This document shows positions 1 through 7,519 of a stretch of DNA of 64,000 nucleotides, in pieces (position 1 is the first letter of the stretch; every line of letters starts with the position of its first letter). Below the pieces are notes generated by a model, which worked only from the letters and a program-made list of their open reading frames with translations, made no database searches and had not been told where the DNA came from. A program made the translations under genes and the position numbers. The stretch lies in the NCBI GenBank assembly GCA_016934535.1, contig JAFGSQ010000019.1, positions 1-64,000 of the forward strand, written 5' to 3'. Source of the stretch: a candidate division WOR-3 bacterium (lineage in GTDB: Bacteria > SDB-A).

Positions 1-80
1 AAATCAGTGATAAAAATCAAAAGAGCCAGCAACAGTGCTATTGCCGCAATAATCAAATGCGTTCTGGTTCTTAAAGACAA
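1..80 (-). CDS. N-terminal edge of a putative membrane protein (partial)
   Basis: Read on the minus strand from a TTG at 80, the frame runs open to the window edge and encodes a short basic stretch followed by about 17 hydrophobic residues (LIIAAIALLLALLIFI), the usual look of a first transmembrane helix. A purine-rich AGGAAGG sits only 3 nt upstream of the TTG, which is close for a ribosome site. The frame stays open further upstream to a stop near 167, so the true start may lie there. No domain is visible. It could be a receptor or kinase N-terminus, or a gene truncated by the neighbouring IS remnant. Confidence 0.3.
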   Translation of the reverse strand, partial: MSLRTRTHLIIAAIALLLALLIFITD

Positions 81-233
81 AGTCCTTCCTTTTTCGGATA
101 TTTTACAGGAATTTGATTTTTTTTGAAACAGCGAATTTTTAATGTCTTCAGCCGCAAAATTCAATGGCTATTGAACAATTTGATCTTCCTTTTTCTTTCA
201 TGAACATGATACAATCCAGCGTAAATGTTTCTC

Positions 234-278
234 GGGGCATCTTTTTTCCTTTTTTAGAGTAAAGACTGAAGATGCCCC
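234..278. repeat. Inverted repeat beside the IS break point
   Basis: GGGGCATCTT at 234-243 is matched by AAGATGCCCC at 269-278, a perfect 10-bp inverted repeat around a T- and A-rich 25-nt loop. It lies in the foreign DNA next to the truncated transposase. It could be a terminator-like hairpin or the end of another lost element; the sequence alone does not decide. Confidence 0.45.
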
Positions 279-324
279 ATTCCTTTTATTGATGCAACCT
301 TTTTGGGATAATCCGCTTTTTATT

Positions 325-365
325 CGTAAATATACATGCCGCACGACTCGTAAATTAACATGCCG
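325..365. repeat. Two-copy 24-bp-period direct repeat
   Basis: A 17-bp unit beginning CGTAAAT and ending ACATGCCG occurs at 325-341 and again at 349-365, with only the two central bases swapped (AT versus TA). It sits directly at the point where transposase homology ends. Confidence 0.5.
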
Positions 366-371
366 TTGTAC

Positions 372-1395
372 ATCAAACGCTTTCAGTGCATTTTCCTCCG
401 TATCAGCCATGTACATTTCCTGAATCATGAACTTAGCCTTTGATTGAACACTCTTCGTCATTTTGTCAAGAATGTTTGCGGTTTTATGCACCCAACACCG
501 CTGCCGTTTTGTTTCAGGGAACACCTCATCAAGAGCTTTCCAGAAACCCAATGCCCCGTCACCGATCGCAAGCTTTGGATCAACCTGCATTCCTTGTTTT
601 TTGAGCCCCAAAAGCATTTCTTTCCAGCTTTCCGTACTTTCCCGATACCCGTCGTTAACTGCCAGTAATTCCTTGTTTCCAGAGCTGTCAGCCCCCATAA
701 TAACCAGGATGCAGCTTCGTTCACTTTCCAGCCGGACATTGAAATAGATGCCATCAGCCCAAATATAGGCATATTTATTTTTGCTTAGATCTCGTTTTGA
801 CCAAATCAGGAAATCGTTTTCCCAACTCTTTTTCAGACGGACTATATTGGTCGCTGACAAACCTTTAGCACCCTCTCCTAAAATTGATGCCAAGGCATCC
901 TGAAATCCATTGGTAGATATTCCCTTCAGGTAGAGCACCGGAATCAGGTTATCGACACTTGGAATCTTTCGGAGATATCGGGGCAGGATGGCGCTAGTGA
1001 ATCGTTCTTCCGTCCCCTGATCAAGTTTTCTGTCGTCTACCCGAGGCGCTTTCACATTGAATGGACCCAAGCCTGTAATAATTTTTCTCTCCGGATAATA
1101 TCCGTTCCTCACGACTATCCTACGGCCTTTCTCATCGACTCTCTTTGAGTGTTTTTCAATAAATTCGTCTATCTCGTTTTCAATGGCCTGGATCAACATC
1201 CGTTGAGCTCCTTCTCTCAAAACTTTTTCCAGTACAGACCAACTGTATGTATCTTTATCTTGTTGAATTTTTGTGGTATAATCCTTCATAGAGCATCTCC
1301 TTTTGTTGCTGGTGTGGTACCAACATTTTACAGGAGGATTTGCTCTTTTTTTATCTCATCCACAACTTTTGATTATAACTCAAGCACAGTCAGTT
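372..1395 (-). mobile_element. IS256-family insertion sequence remnant
   Basis: The transposase frame between about 372 and 1289 is clearly IS256-like. Upstream of it (1290-1395) lies an AT-rich leader that should hold the left end of the element. No inverted copy of that end is found on the other side: downstream of 372 the sequence no longer resembles a transposase. The element therefore appears truncated at its 3' end and immobile. The outer boundary near 1395 is a guess because no terminal inverted repeat pair or target-site duplication can be matched. Confidence 0.7.
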
Positions 1396-1421
1396 AAATT
1401 CCCTATTATTTTATAATGTGG

Positions 1422-1470
1422 TTGACAATAAAAATAAATAAGTTGACAATATGAAGCGATTACATTGACA
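1422..1470 (+). promoter_or_regulatory. Three TTGACA boxes at 21-22 bp spacing (promoter/operator candidate)
   Basis: TTGACA occurs at 1422-1427, 1443-1448 and 1465-1470, immediately upstream of the start codon at 1482. The spacing is 21 and 22 bp, about two helical turns, which would put all three on one DNA face. They may be -35 elements or repeated binding sites for the winged-helix protein encoded just downstream. No well-placed -10 box follows them; a TATAAT lies just before the first copy at 1412-1417. Confidence 0.35.
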
Positions 1471-1481
1471 AAAGAGTTTTA

Positions 1482-2528
1482 ATGAAAGGATACAAATTGA
1501 AAGTTCGAGCTAGAGGTGAGCAGGTCCGTCGATTTATTATAGAGAATGTAGAGAAATATCCAAAAAATATTGCTAAGTTAACAGCCAGAAAATTCAATGT
1601 CTCCCGCCAAGCAGTTAATAAACATATACAAAATCTTGTCCTTGAAGGAATTGTTTCGGTTCAAGGAAGCACGCGTAGCAGAACATATAAACTACGCTCC
1701 TTGGATCAATGGGATAAAACATTTCAGATTGTTCCAGGGCTGGCAGAAGATGTTGTCTGGAGAACAGATATATTACCATCTCTAGGTAACCTGCCTGGGA
1801 ATATTATTGATATTTGGCATTATGGATTTACGGAGATGTTTAATAATGCAATCGATCATTCTGCAGGTACTTTGATTTACATACAACTTACAAAAACAGC
1901 GGCAGGCACAGAAATGATATTATCAGATAACGGGATTGGGATATTCAGGAAAATTCAAACTGAATTAAATCTTCTTGATGAACGCCATGCGATTTTGGAA
2001 TTGTCAAAAGGTAAACTGACTACAGATCCAGCAAACCATACTGGAGAAGGTATTTTTTTTACTTCCAGAATGTTTGATGATTTTATTATTTTATCCGGAG
2101 GTGTTTATTTCTCACATAAATATGGTAACGAGGAAGATTGGATACTTGAACTTGATAAATTTTCTTCAGGAACAACAGTTTTTATGCTTTTGCATAATCA
2201 TACATCTCGAACTCTTAAAAAGGTCTTTAATCAATTCACATCAGATGACGATTTGGGATTTTCAAAAACAATCGTTCCCGTTCGCTTAGCACAATATGGC
2301 GATGATAAACTAGTCTCCCGTTCACAGGCCAAAAGGCTATTAGCACGTATTGATCGATTTAGAGTTGTTATATTCGACTTTAAGGGAGTCGAAACAATAG
2401 GACAAGCTTTTACTGATGAGATATTTCGTGTATTTCAAAATAAACATTCCGATGTTGAACTAGTTTATATCAATGCGAATTCAACGGTATCACAGATGAT
2501 AAAAAGAATAATTATTTCTAATAAGTGA
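1482..2528 (+). CDS. Winged-helix + GHKL ATPase + DUF4325 (STAS-like) regulator
   Basis: A 348-residue soluble protein with three parts. Residues about 1-75 form a winged helix-turn-helix. Residues about 80-250 are a GHKL ATPase: N-box around E118-N122 followed by IDHS, G1 motif DNGIGI at 149-154, and TGEG at 187-190. Residues about 265-340 resemble DUF4325, a STAS-like fold, with VVIFDF followed by FTDEIFRVF. GHKL and STAS parts are normally separate anti-sigma and anti-anti-sigma partners; here they are joined to a DNA-binding part, so a self-contained switch is a reasonable inference. The gene is AT-rich compared with its right-hand neighbours and stands alone between an IS remnant and a tRNA, which suggests acquisition by transfer. 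The ribosome site before ATG 1482 is weak. Target and ligand are unknown. Confidence 0.8.
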   Translation: MKGYKLKVRARGEQVRRFIIENVEKYPKNIAKLTARKFNVSRQAVNKHIQNLVLEGIVSVQGSTRSRTYKLRSLDQWDKTFQIVPGLAEDVVWRTDILPSLGNLPGNIIDIWHYGFTEMFNNAIDHSAGTLIYIQLTKTAAGTEMILSDNGIGIFRKIQTELNLLDERHAILELSKGKLTTDPANHTGEGIFFTSRMFDDFIILSGGVYFSHKYGNEEDWILELDKFSSGTTVFMLLHNHTSRTLKKVFNQFTSDDDLGFSKTIVPVRLAQYGDDKLVSRSQAKRLLARIDRFRVVIFDFKGVETIGQAFTDEIFRVFQNKHSDVELVYINANSTVSQMIKRIIISNK

Positions 2529-2689
2529 AAAGGTGGATATAATAATAAATTTTTTGACCAGAGTATCTTCGTTTATACGGTATAATCTTATAGGTAATAT
2601 TTGTTTTAAATATTGTACAAAAAGTATTGTCTTTTTGTTAACCACCCTGTTGTTGAAATATTTTACAACATACCGATATTAAACAAGAT

Positions 2690-2723
2690 AGGCAGAACCT
2701 CAAATATTGAAGTTCTGCCTTTT
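2690..2723 (+). terminator. Rho-independent terminator after the regulator gene
   Basis: AGGCAGAAC at 2690-2698 pairs with GTTCTGCCT at 2712-2720 around a 13-nt AT-rich loop and is followed by TTT. The T-run is on the plus-strand side, so it most naturally ends transcription of the 1482-2528 gene. It may also help to stop the tRNA transcript coming from the other side. Apart from this hairpin, nothing is seen between 2529 and 2731. Confidence 0.65.
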
Positions 2724-2731
2724 ATACAAAC

Positions 2732-2807
2732 TGGCTGCTCGGGTGGGACTCGAACCCACGACCTAGTGGTTAACAGCCACCCGCTCTGCCAATTGAGCTA
2801 CCGAGCA
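2732..2807 (-). tRNA. tRNA-Asn (anticodon GTT)
   Basis: The minus strand folds as a standard tRNA. Acceptor stem TGCTCGG pairs with CCGAGCA, the D-arm is AGCTC with loop and GAGC, the anticodon stem GGTGG/CCACT encloses CTGTTAA (anticodon GTT, asparagine), and the T-arm contains GGTTCGAGTCC. The discriminator is G at 2735 and CCA is encoded at 2734-2732. It marks the border between accessory DNA on its 3' side and the core gene train on its 5' side. Confidence 0.95.
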
Positions 2808-2819
2808 GTGCAGGTTAAA

Positions 2820-2847
2820 ATTCTATCTCATTTAATCTTTTTGTCAA
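2820..2847 (-). promoter_or_regulatory. Sigma70-type promoter of tRNA-Asn
   Basis: On the minus strand TTGACA (2847-2842) is followed after 16 bp by TAGAAT (2825-2820). The predicted start near 2812 lies a few bases before the mature tRNA 5' end at 2807. Confidence 0.8.
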
Positions 2848-2869
2848 GAAATATCGAAAAGGCACGAGT

Positions 2870-3919
2870 TCAGGGAAGAATGAGCATGGCGTCCCCGTAA
2901 GAAGCGAAGCGGTAACCGCTGTCCAGCGCTTTCCTGTATGAACGCAATATGTTTTCCCTGCCGGCAAACGCCGAAACCAGGCACAAAAGAGAAGTTTTTG
3001 GAAGATGAAAATTAGTAAGTAGACCGTCAACGGTTTTGAATTCGTAAGGCGGGTATATAAAAATACTTGTCCACCCGCTCGACTTTCCTACTAATCCCCT
3101 CGATTCGGCGCAGGATTCCAAAACTCTGACTGTCGTCGTTCCCACGGCGAAAATCCTCCCTCCCTTTTTTTTAGCCGTATTTATTTTTTCAGCAGCAATT
3201 TCCGGCAGTTCGTAATATTCGGCGTGCATTCTGTGTTTTTTAAGGTCTTCAGAAAGATACGCGAATGTCCCGGGACCGACGTGCAGTAAAAGATAAACGG
3301 CTTCAACGCCTTTTTCCTCTAGATTTTCGAGGATTTCTTCGGTTATGTGAAGGCCGGCAGTCGGCGCGGCCACAGCTCCCGGAACGCCGGCGTAAATTGT
3401 CTGATACCTTTCTTTGTCAGAATTCTCGGCTTTTCTTTTTATATACGGCGGAAGAGGAGTTCCGCCGATTTTGTCTATCTCTTCCCAGGAAATCTCCTTT
3501 TCAGTGATGAATCTCACTGTTCTGAAAGAACCTTCTCTTCGGGTTTCGATGAGGATTTCAGTGTCAGAGTTGTCTAATTTTATCAGGTCATTCACTCTTA
3601 TTCTCTTCGACGGCTTGACAAGGGAGTTGAAAACATTTTTTTCGGAAGTTTTCTCTGTCAGAAATATCTCCGCCGCTCCGCCCGTGGCTTTTTTTCTGCC
3701 CAGAAGTCTCGCCGATACGACTTTAGTGTTGTTCATAACGAGAACGTCGCCTTTTGATAAAAATGAAGGAAGATCAGAAACCAAATAATCGCGGGATATA
3801 GAGTTTTCGGATTTAGAGACGACGAGCATTTTAGAAGCGTCTCTTTTTTCAAGAGGAAACTGGGCTATTCTTTCCGGAGGAAGCTCGTAATTGAAATCTT
3901 CGGCTTTATAGTGAACCAC
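2870..3919 (-). CDS. queA: S-adenosylmethionine:tRNA ribosyltransferase-isomerase
   Basis: QueA transfers and rearranges the ribosyl part of S-adenosylmethionine onto 7-aminomethyl-7-deazaguanine at the tRNA wobble position, giving epoxyqueuosine. The 349-residue length and family blocks fit: N-terminal DFNYELPPERIAQ, DASKMLVV, GDVLVMNNTKV, the central AAPTAGLHIT, HVGPGTF, VGTTTVRVLES, NFHLPKTSL and the C-terminal YGDAMLI. It is the last gene of the minus-strand train and its start overlaps the preceding 68-aa ORF by 14 bp. Other queuosine genes are not in the window. Confidence 0.97.
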   Translation of the reverse strand: MVHYKAEDFNYELPPERIAQFPLEKRDASKMLVVSKSENSISRDYLVSDLPSFLSKGDVLVMNNTKVVSARLLGRKKATGGAAEIFLTEKTSEKNVFNSLVKPSKRIRVNDLIKLDNSDTEILIETRREGSFRTVRFITEKEISWEEIDKIGGTPLPPYIKRKAENSDKERYQTIYAGVPGAVAAPTAGLHITEEILENLEEKGVEAVYLLLHVGPGTFAYLSEDLKKHRMHAEYYELPEIAAEKINTAKKKGGRIFAVGTTTVRVLESCAESRGLVGKSSGWTSIFIYPPYEFKTVDGLLTNFHLPKTSLLCLVSAFAGRENILRSYRKALDSGYRFASYGDAMLILP

Positions 3920-4112
3920 TTGAAATGAATTTTTTCAGTGTTCTTCTCGCCTTGACCTTGTCTTTGACGCTGACATATACCGAGTAAATACCGTCTGCCG
4001 CTTCGGGATTTTCGACAGAAGAAGCTATCAATTCGGCGCTCAGGGCGTTCATCAGCCTGTAAGCCGGATTTCTGCCGGGGAACTCAGCAAGTTTGAAAAC
4101 CTCAGTTTTCAT
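3906..4112 (-). CDS. Small conserved-looking hypothetical protein (68 aa)
   Basis: Not recognised. The ATG at 4112 is preferred over an upstream in-frame start because it lies in ATGAAAACTGA, overlapping the ruvB stop by 11 bp, an arrangement seen throughout this operon. The protein is mixed alpha/beta in appearance with a basic C-terminus (KDKVKARRTLKKF) and no membrane segment or cysteine. It looks like a small RNA- or DNA-binding protein, but that is only a guess from charge. It is co-translated with ruvB and queA. Confidence 0.55.
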   Translation of the reverse strand: MKTEVFKLAEFPGRNPAYRLMNALSAELIASSVENPEAADGIYSVYVSVKDKVKARRTLKKFISSGSL

Positions 4113-5115
4113 CGAACAATCTGCCGTCAATTTTGACTCCAACGTAGGAATACGCCGCCGATGTGGCCATTCTGCCTCTCGGCGTTCTTTTTATCATGCC
4201 TTTTTTAATCAAAAAAGGTTCGTAAACCTCTTCAATCGTGTCGTCGCTTTCGCCGAGAGCGAGCGCGAGAGTTGAAAGGCCGACCGGCCCTCCTTCAAAT
4301 TTCTTTATAATTGTTTCGAGGATGTCCCTGTCTATTTTTTCAAGTCCGAGCGAGTCAATGCCGTGGTTGTCCAGAGCCTGACAGGTTCTTTTGACTGAAA
4401 TTCTGTTCTCCTTGCTCACCTGCGACCAATCTCTGACCCTCCTCAGGAGCCTGTTTGCTACTCTCGGCGTGCCGCGCGATCTTTTTGCTATTTCCACTGC
4501 CGCTTCCCTGTCAATTTCAATGCCGAGTATGGATGAAGATCTTTCGATTATAGTCGAGAGCTCCCGCACGTCGTAATAATCGAGCCTGAAAGTCATCCCG
4601 AATCTGGCCCTGAGAGGAGGCGTCAAAAGCCCGGTTCTCGTTGTAGCCCCAATCAGAGTAAAAGGTTTGAGTCTTATTTTTATAGTTCGCGCCGCAGGTC
4701 CTGAATCAATAATTATGTCCAGAGCAAAATCCTCCATCGCTGAATAAAGGTATTCCTCGACTATTTTGTTCATTCTGTGTATCTCGTCAATGAAAAGAAC
4801 GTCTCTGAAAGAAAGGTTCGTCAGAATTCCGGCAAGATCTCCCGCTTTGTCAAGCACCGGCCCCGAAGTTGAAAAGAACTTCACTCCCATTTCCCTGGAC
4901 ACGATGTTCGCCAGAGTCGTTTTACCAAGCCCCGGAGGGCCGACAAAAAGGGTATGCTCAACCGCTTCTTCCCTGCCTTTAGCGGCGCTTATTGCAATTT
5001 TAAGGTTCTTTTTCAGGTCTTCCTGGCCCGGAAATTCTTCGAAAGTCTGCGGTCTTATAAGCTGTTCTGTCTTTCTGTCGCCTTCCTGAACTTTTGGATC
5101 GGTGTTTTCTTTCAT
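4102..5115 (-). CDS. ruvB: Holliday junction branch migration helicase RuvB
   Basis: RuvB is the hexameric AAA+ motor that drives branch migration of Holliday junctions with RuvA before RuvC cuts. Walker A is GPPGLGKTTLA, Walker B LFIDEIHRM, and sensor I GATTRTGLL. The lid and a C-terminal winged helix with RTPRGR follow. The 337-residue length is typical. Its start overlaps the ruvA stop by 4 bp, so the RuvABC set is translationally coupled in the order C-A-B. Confidence 0.98.
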   Translation of the reverse strand: MKENTDPKVQEGDRKTEQLIRPQTFEEFPGQEDLKKNLKIAISAAKGREEAVEHTLFVGPPGLGKTTLANIVSREMGVKFFSTSGPVLDKAGDLAGILTNLSFRDVLFIDEIHRMNKIVEEYLYSAMEDFALDIIIDSGPAARTIKIRLKPFTLIGATTRTGLLTPPLRARFGMTFRLDYYDVRELSTIIERSSSILGIEIDREAAVEIAKRSRGTPRVANRLLRRVRDWSQVSKENRISVKRTCQALDNHGIDSLGLEKIDRDILETIIKKFEGGPVGLSTLALALGESDDTIEEVYEPFLIKKGMIKRTPRGRMATSAAYSYVGVKIDGRLFDEN

Positions 5116-5693
5116 ATTTTCGCCAGGCTTTTTCTAATGAGCTCTTCGACGTCTATTCCGGGTTCTTTCGAAACAACCGATGCGACGGCCTTGTACGCGG
5201 CGATTCTCGAATAACCCAGTGTAACCAACGCGTTGACGGCGTCTTCTGACGAAGAAGACTCGAATTTCGCGGTTTTTCCTCCCTGAATTTTATCTTTCAG
5301 TTCAATTATCATCCTCTGAGCGGTTTTTTTCCCGATTCCTTTGAGCGTCTCCAGAAAACCGAGTTCTTCTGAACCAATGGCTTCTCTCAATCTGTCGGGA
5401 TTGGATGCCGAAAGCATGGAAAGTGCCATCTTTGGACCGATTCCTTTTACTGTAGTCAGGAGAGAAAACAACTCTCTTTCATTTTGTGAAAAAAAACCGT
5501 ACATCTCTATGTTCTCCCTGCCCTGCGAGGCCGAGAAGCACAGTTTTGTCCACAAAAAGGCTTCCGATCCCTCTTCCGGAAGGCTTTCAAATGAAGTGAC
5601 TGAGGTAAGGACTTTGTATCCGATGCCCTGTATTTCAAGAACAGCGAAAGCAGGAGTCTTTTTTAGGAGCTTCCCCTTTAAAAATTCAATCAC
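5112..5693 (-). CDS. ruvA: Holliday junction DNA-binding protein RuvA
   Basis: RuvA forms the tetrameric scaffold that holds the four-way junction and loads RuvB. The 193-residue protein has the N-terminal OB fold (MIEFLKGKL, then VLEIQGIGYKV). It has the two helix-hairpin-helix motifs (VKGIGPKMAL and LKGIGKKTAQRMI). The C-terminal RuvB-contact domain carries ALVTLGYS. It overlaps ruvC by 8 bp and ruvB by 4 bp. Confidence 0.97.
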   Translation of the reverse strand: MIEFLKGKLLKKTPAFAVLEIQGIGYKVLTSVTSFESLPEEGSEAFLWTKLCFSASQGRENIEMYGFFSQNERELFSLLTTVKGIGPKMALSMLSASNPDRLREAIGSEELGFLETLKGIGKKTAQRMIIELKDKIQGGKTAKFESSSSEDAVNALVTLGYSRIAAYKAVASVVSKEPGIDVEELIRKSLAKI

Positions 5694-6165
5694 TGCAAAA
5701 AGACCTCTTGTTTATGTGAGTCAAAGCGATTGCTATGGCGTCGAATACGTCAAAAGCATATTCGTCTATTTCGCCTAAAATGCTTTTCACCATGTACTTG
5801 ACCTGTTCTTTTCCGGCGTTTCCGTTTCCAGTGAGCGATTTTTTTATCTCCCGAGGGCTGTATTCGAAAACGCTTATTTTCTTCTCAGCAAAAAGCTCGA
5901 ATATCACTCCCCTCGCGTGTGACATCATCATGGACGAACGAAAATTTTTTGACAGGAAAACAGTTTCGCACGCGGCTTCAGTGACTTTCGATCCGTCAAT
6001 TACAGTTGACAAACCCTCCCGTATCAGTCTGAGCCTGTTACCCAGGGAATCGTCAGGTTTCGTTCTTATCATGCCGCAATTTTCCAGTCCGAGTCTGTTT
6101 CCGTCAGAAAAAACGAGACCGTAACCCGTAACGGTGAGACCGGGGTCTATCCCCATGACAATCAC
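5686..6165 (-). CDS. ruvC: Holliday junction resolvase RuvC
   Basis: RuvC nicks two strands of a Holliday junction. The 159-residue protein starts with MIVMGIDPGLTVTGYG, whose first aspartate is catalytic. It has a mid-domain CETVFLSKN (acidic second position) and ends with the DVFDAIAIALTH block supplying the last aspartates. Length is normal. Its ATG overlaps the yebC stop by 4 bp (ATGA). Confidence 0.97.
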   Translation of the reverse strand: MIVMGIDPGLTVTGYGLVFSDGNRLGLENCGMIRTKPDDSLGNRLRLIREGLSTVIDGSKVTEAACETVFLSKNFRSSMMMSHARGVIFELFAEKKISVFEYSPREIKKSLTGNGNAGKEQVKYMVKSILGEIDEYAFDVFDAIAIALTHINKRSFCSD

Positions 6166-6914
6166 TGATTTTCCAGCGCTCCGAGAATCTCGTCAGATAT
6201 GTCGAAATTGGCGTGGACGTTTTGAACGTCGTCCTGATCTTCAATACTGTCCATGAATTTCAAGATTTTTTGAGCTTTTTCCTGATTCGGGATTTTTACG
6301 GGATTGTCAGAAATCCATGCTATTTTTGCCGACAATACGCGGAATGTTTTATCAATTTTTTCCCTGACGGAATTGAAACTCTCGAACGAGGTGTATATGA
6401 AATACGAGTTTTCAGCGGGTTGAAAATCTTCGGCTCCCGCGTCGAGAGCCGCCTCCATGGTTTTGTCCTCGTCCAGACCCGAAGAATCTATTTCAATTAT
6501 CCCTTTTCTGACAAACATCCATGCGACGCAGTTCGGCGAACCTAGGTTTCCGCCGTATTTTGTAAACAGGTGCTTCAGTTCGGAAGATGTCCTGTTTTTA
6601 TTGTCTGTGGCAGTTTCTACAAGGACCGCGACTCCCTCAGGTCCGTATCCTTCATACAAGACCTCTTCATACACCACACCGGGCATTTCGCCAGTTCCTT
6701 TTTTTATTGCCCTGTCAATATTGTCCTGGGGCATGTTCGCGCTTTTCGCCGCGATGACGGCCGTTCTCAGTCTGGCGTTGCCGTTCTGATCGCCGCCGCC
6801 TTCTCTTGCCGCCAGAGTTATTTCCTTTATCAGTTTTGTAAAAATCTTGCCCTTCTTGGCATCGATTTTTTCTTTTTTCCTCTTTATCGTGCTCCACTTG
6901 GAATGCCCGGACAT
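6162..6914 (-). CDS. yebC: YebC/PmpR-family protein
   Basis: This family of about 250-residue proteins has been linked to transcriptional control and, more recently, to helping ribosomes through polyproline stretches. The N-terminus MSGHSKWSTIKRKK is diagnostic. It is followed by KIFTKLIKEI, NMPQDNIDRAIKKGTG and the YEGYGPEGVA block. The start at 6914 is chosen over a longer frame because a strong AAGGAGGTGACG ribosome site lies just upstream. Its position directly before ruvC is common in bacteria. Confidence 0.95.
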   Translation of the reverse strand: MSGHSKWSTIKRKKEKIDAKKGKIFTKLIKEITLAAREGGGDQNGNARLRTAVIAAKSANMPQDNIDRAIKKGTGEMPGVVYEEVLYEGYGPEGVAVLVETATDNKNRTSSELKHLFTKYGGNLGSPNCVAWMFVRKGIIEIDSSGLDEDKTMEAALDAGAEDFQPAENSYFIYTSFESFNSVREKIDKTFRVLSAKIAWISDNPVKIPNQEKAQKILKFMDSIEDQDDVQNVHANFDISDEILGALENQ

Positions 6915-6916
6915 CG

Positions 6917-7519
6917 TCACCTCCTTAAAATCTCTTCTCCGGTTTTTGGATTTAGAAGCGGAACATTGGCCGCACACTGGGGACATTCTTCGGGCGCGTA
7001 ATCTTCGCCCTGGGCGCTGTGAAGAGCTAATATCGGGGATTCGGAAGTTTTGTTTTTTCTCCTGTCAATCATTACTGCGTTGAGAACAATTATTCCGCCG
7101 GCATTTATTACCGCTTTCTCAGCCGCCTGGATCGATTTTCCAGTCGTCAGGACATCGTCAACTATTACAGTTCTCGCTCCCTGAGGTATTTTCATGCCCC
7201 TCAGAAGGCAGAATTCATCACCATTCTTCTCAAGATACACACAGCCCAAACGGAGTGTTTTTGCAACTTCGAATGCGAGTATCATTCCTCCCGTCGCGGG
7301 ACCGCAAACAATGTCAATGTCTCCTGAATGTTCTTTTATTATCATCTCGGCGATCCTTCTGCACAGGATCGAGGTCATCTCTGGTTTTTCGAGAATCCTG
7401 AATTTTTCAAAATAAAATGAAGAATGCCTTCCCGAAGTCAGAACGAAGTGACCCTTTTTAACAACACCGAGATCGCGCAGAATCTCTTCGGTGCTCTTTT
7501 CAATGTTCTCTTTGATCAA
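6917..7519 (-). CDS. pyrE: Orotate phosphoribosyltransferase
   Basis: PyrE joins orotate to PRPP to give OMP. The PRPP-binding loop VIVDDVLTTGKS is present, as are TSGRHSSFYF and the GPATGG flexible-loop region. The start is a TTG at 7519. It overlaps the pyrF stop as TTGA and has AGGAG 8 nt upstream. This gives 200 residues, a normal length, whereas the longer frame would add unrelated N-terminal sequence lying inside pyrF. The C-terminus carries two CxxC-like cysteines (CPQC), slightly unusual for the family. Confidence 0.95.
   Translation of the reverse strand: MIKENIEKSTEEILRDLGVVKKGHFVLTSGRHSSFYFEKFRILEKPEMTSILCRRIAEMIIKEHSGDIDIVCGPATGGMILAFEVAKTLRLGCVYLEKNGDEFCLLRGMKIPQGARTVIVDDVLTTGKSIQAAEKAVINAGGIIVLNAVMIDRRKNKTSESPILALHSAQGEDYAPEECPQCAANVPLLNPKTGEEILRR

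Larger units (their letters stand above)
198..1289 (-). pseudogene. IS256-family (mutator-type) transposase, 3'-truncated
   Basis: The 363-residue frame starts with a typical IS256/Mutator transposase. Two aspartates of the DDE triad are visible, in WADG (D179) and GDGA (D244), as is the conserved CWVHKTANIL block at about 265-274. Homology runs to KAFD at about residue 306. Family members continue for about 100 residues there, including the NPIES block with the catalytic glutamate. Here the last 57 residues are unrelated, basic and low in family character, and the glutamate is missing. The protein should be inactive. The reading frame runs on through foreign DNA to a chance stop at 198. The ATG at 1289 matches the usual start for the family. 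Confidence 0.8.

Noticed and set aside
96-1352. ATTTTACAGGA shared by 99-109 region and 1325-1335 region as IS terminal repeats
   Set aside because: The two copies are in direct, not inverted, orientation and similarity ends after a few bases.
2613-2900. Plus-strand frame of 95 residues containing GCSGGTRTHDL
   Set aside because: This peptide is the familiar false translation of a tRNA gene read in antisense; the real feature is tRNA-Asn.
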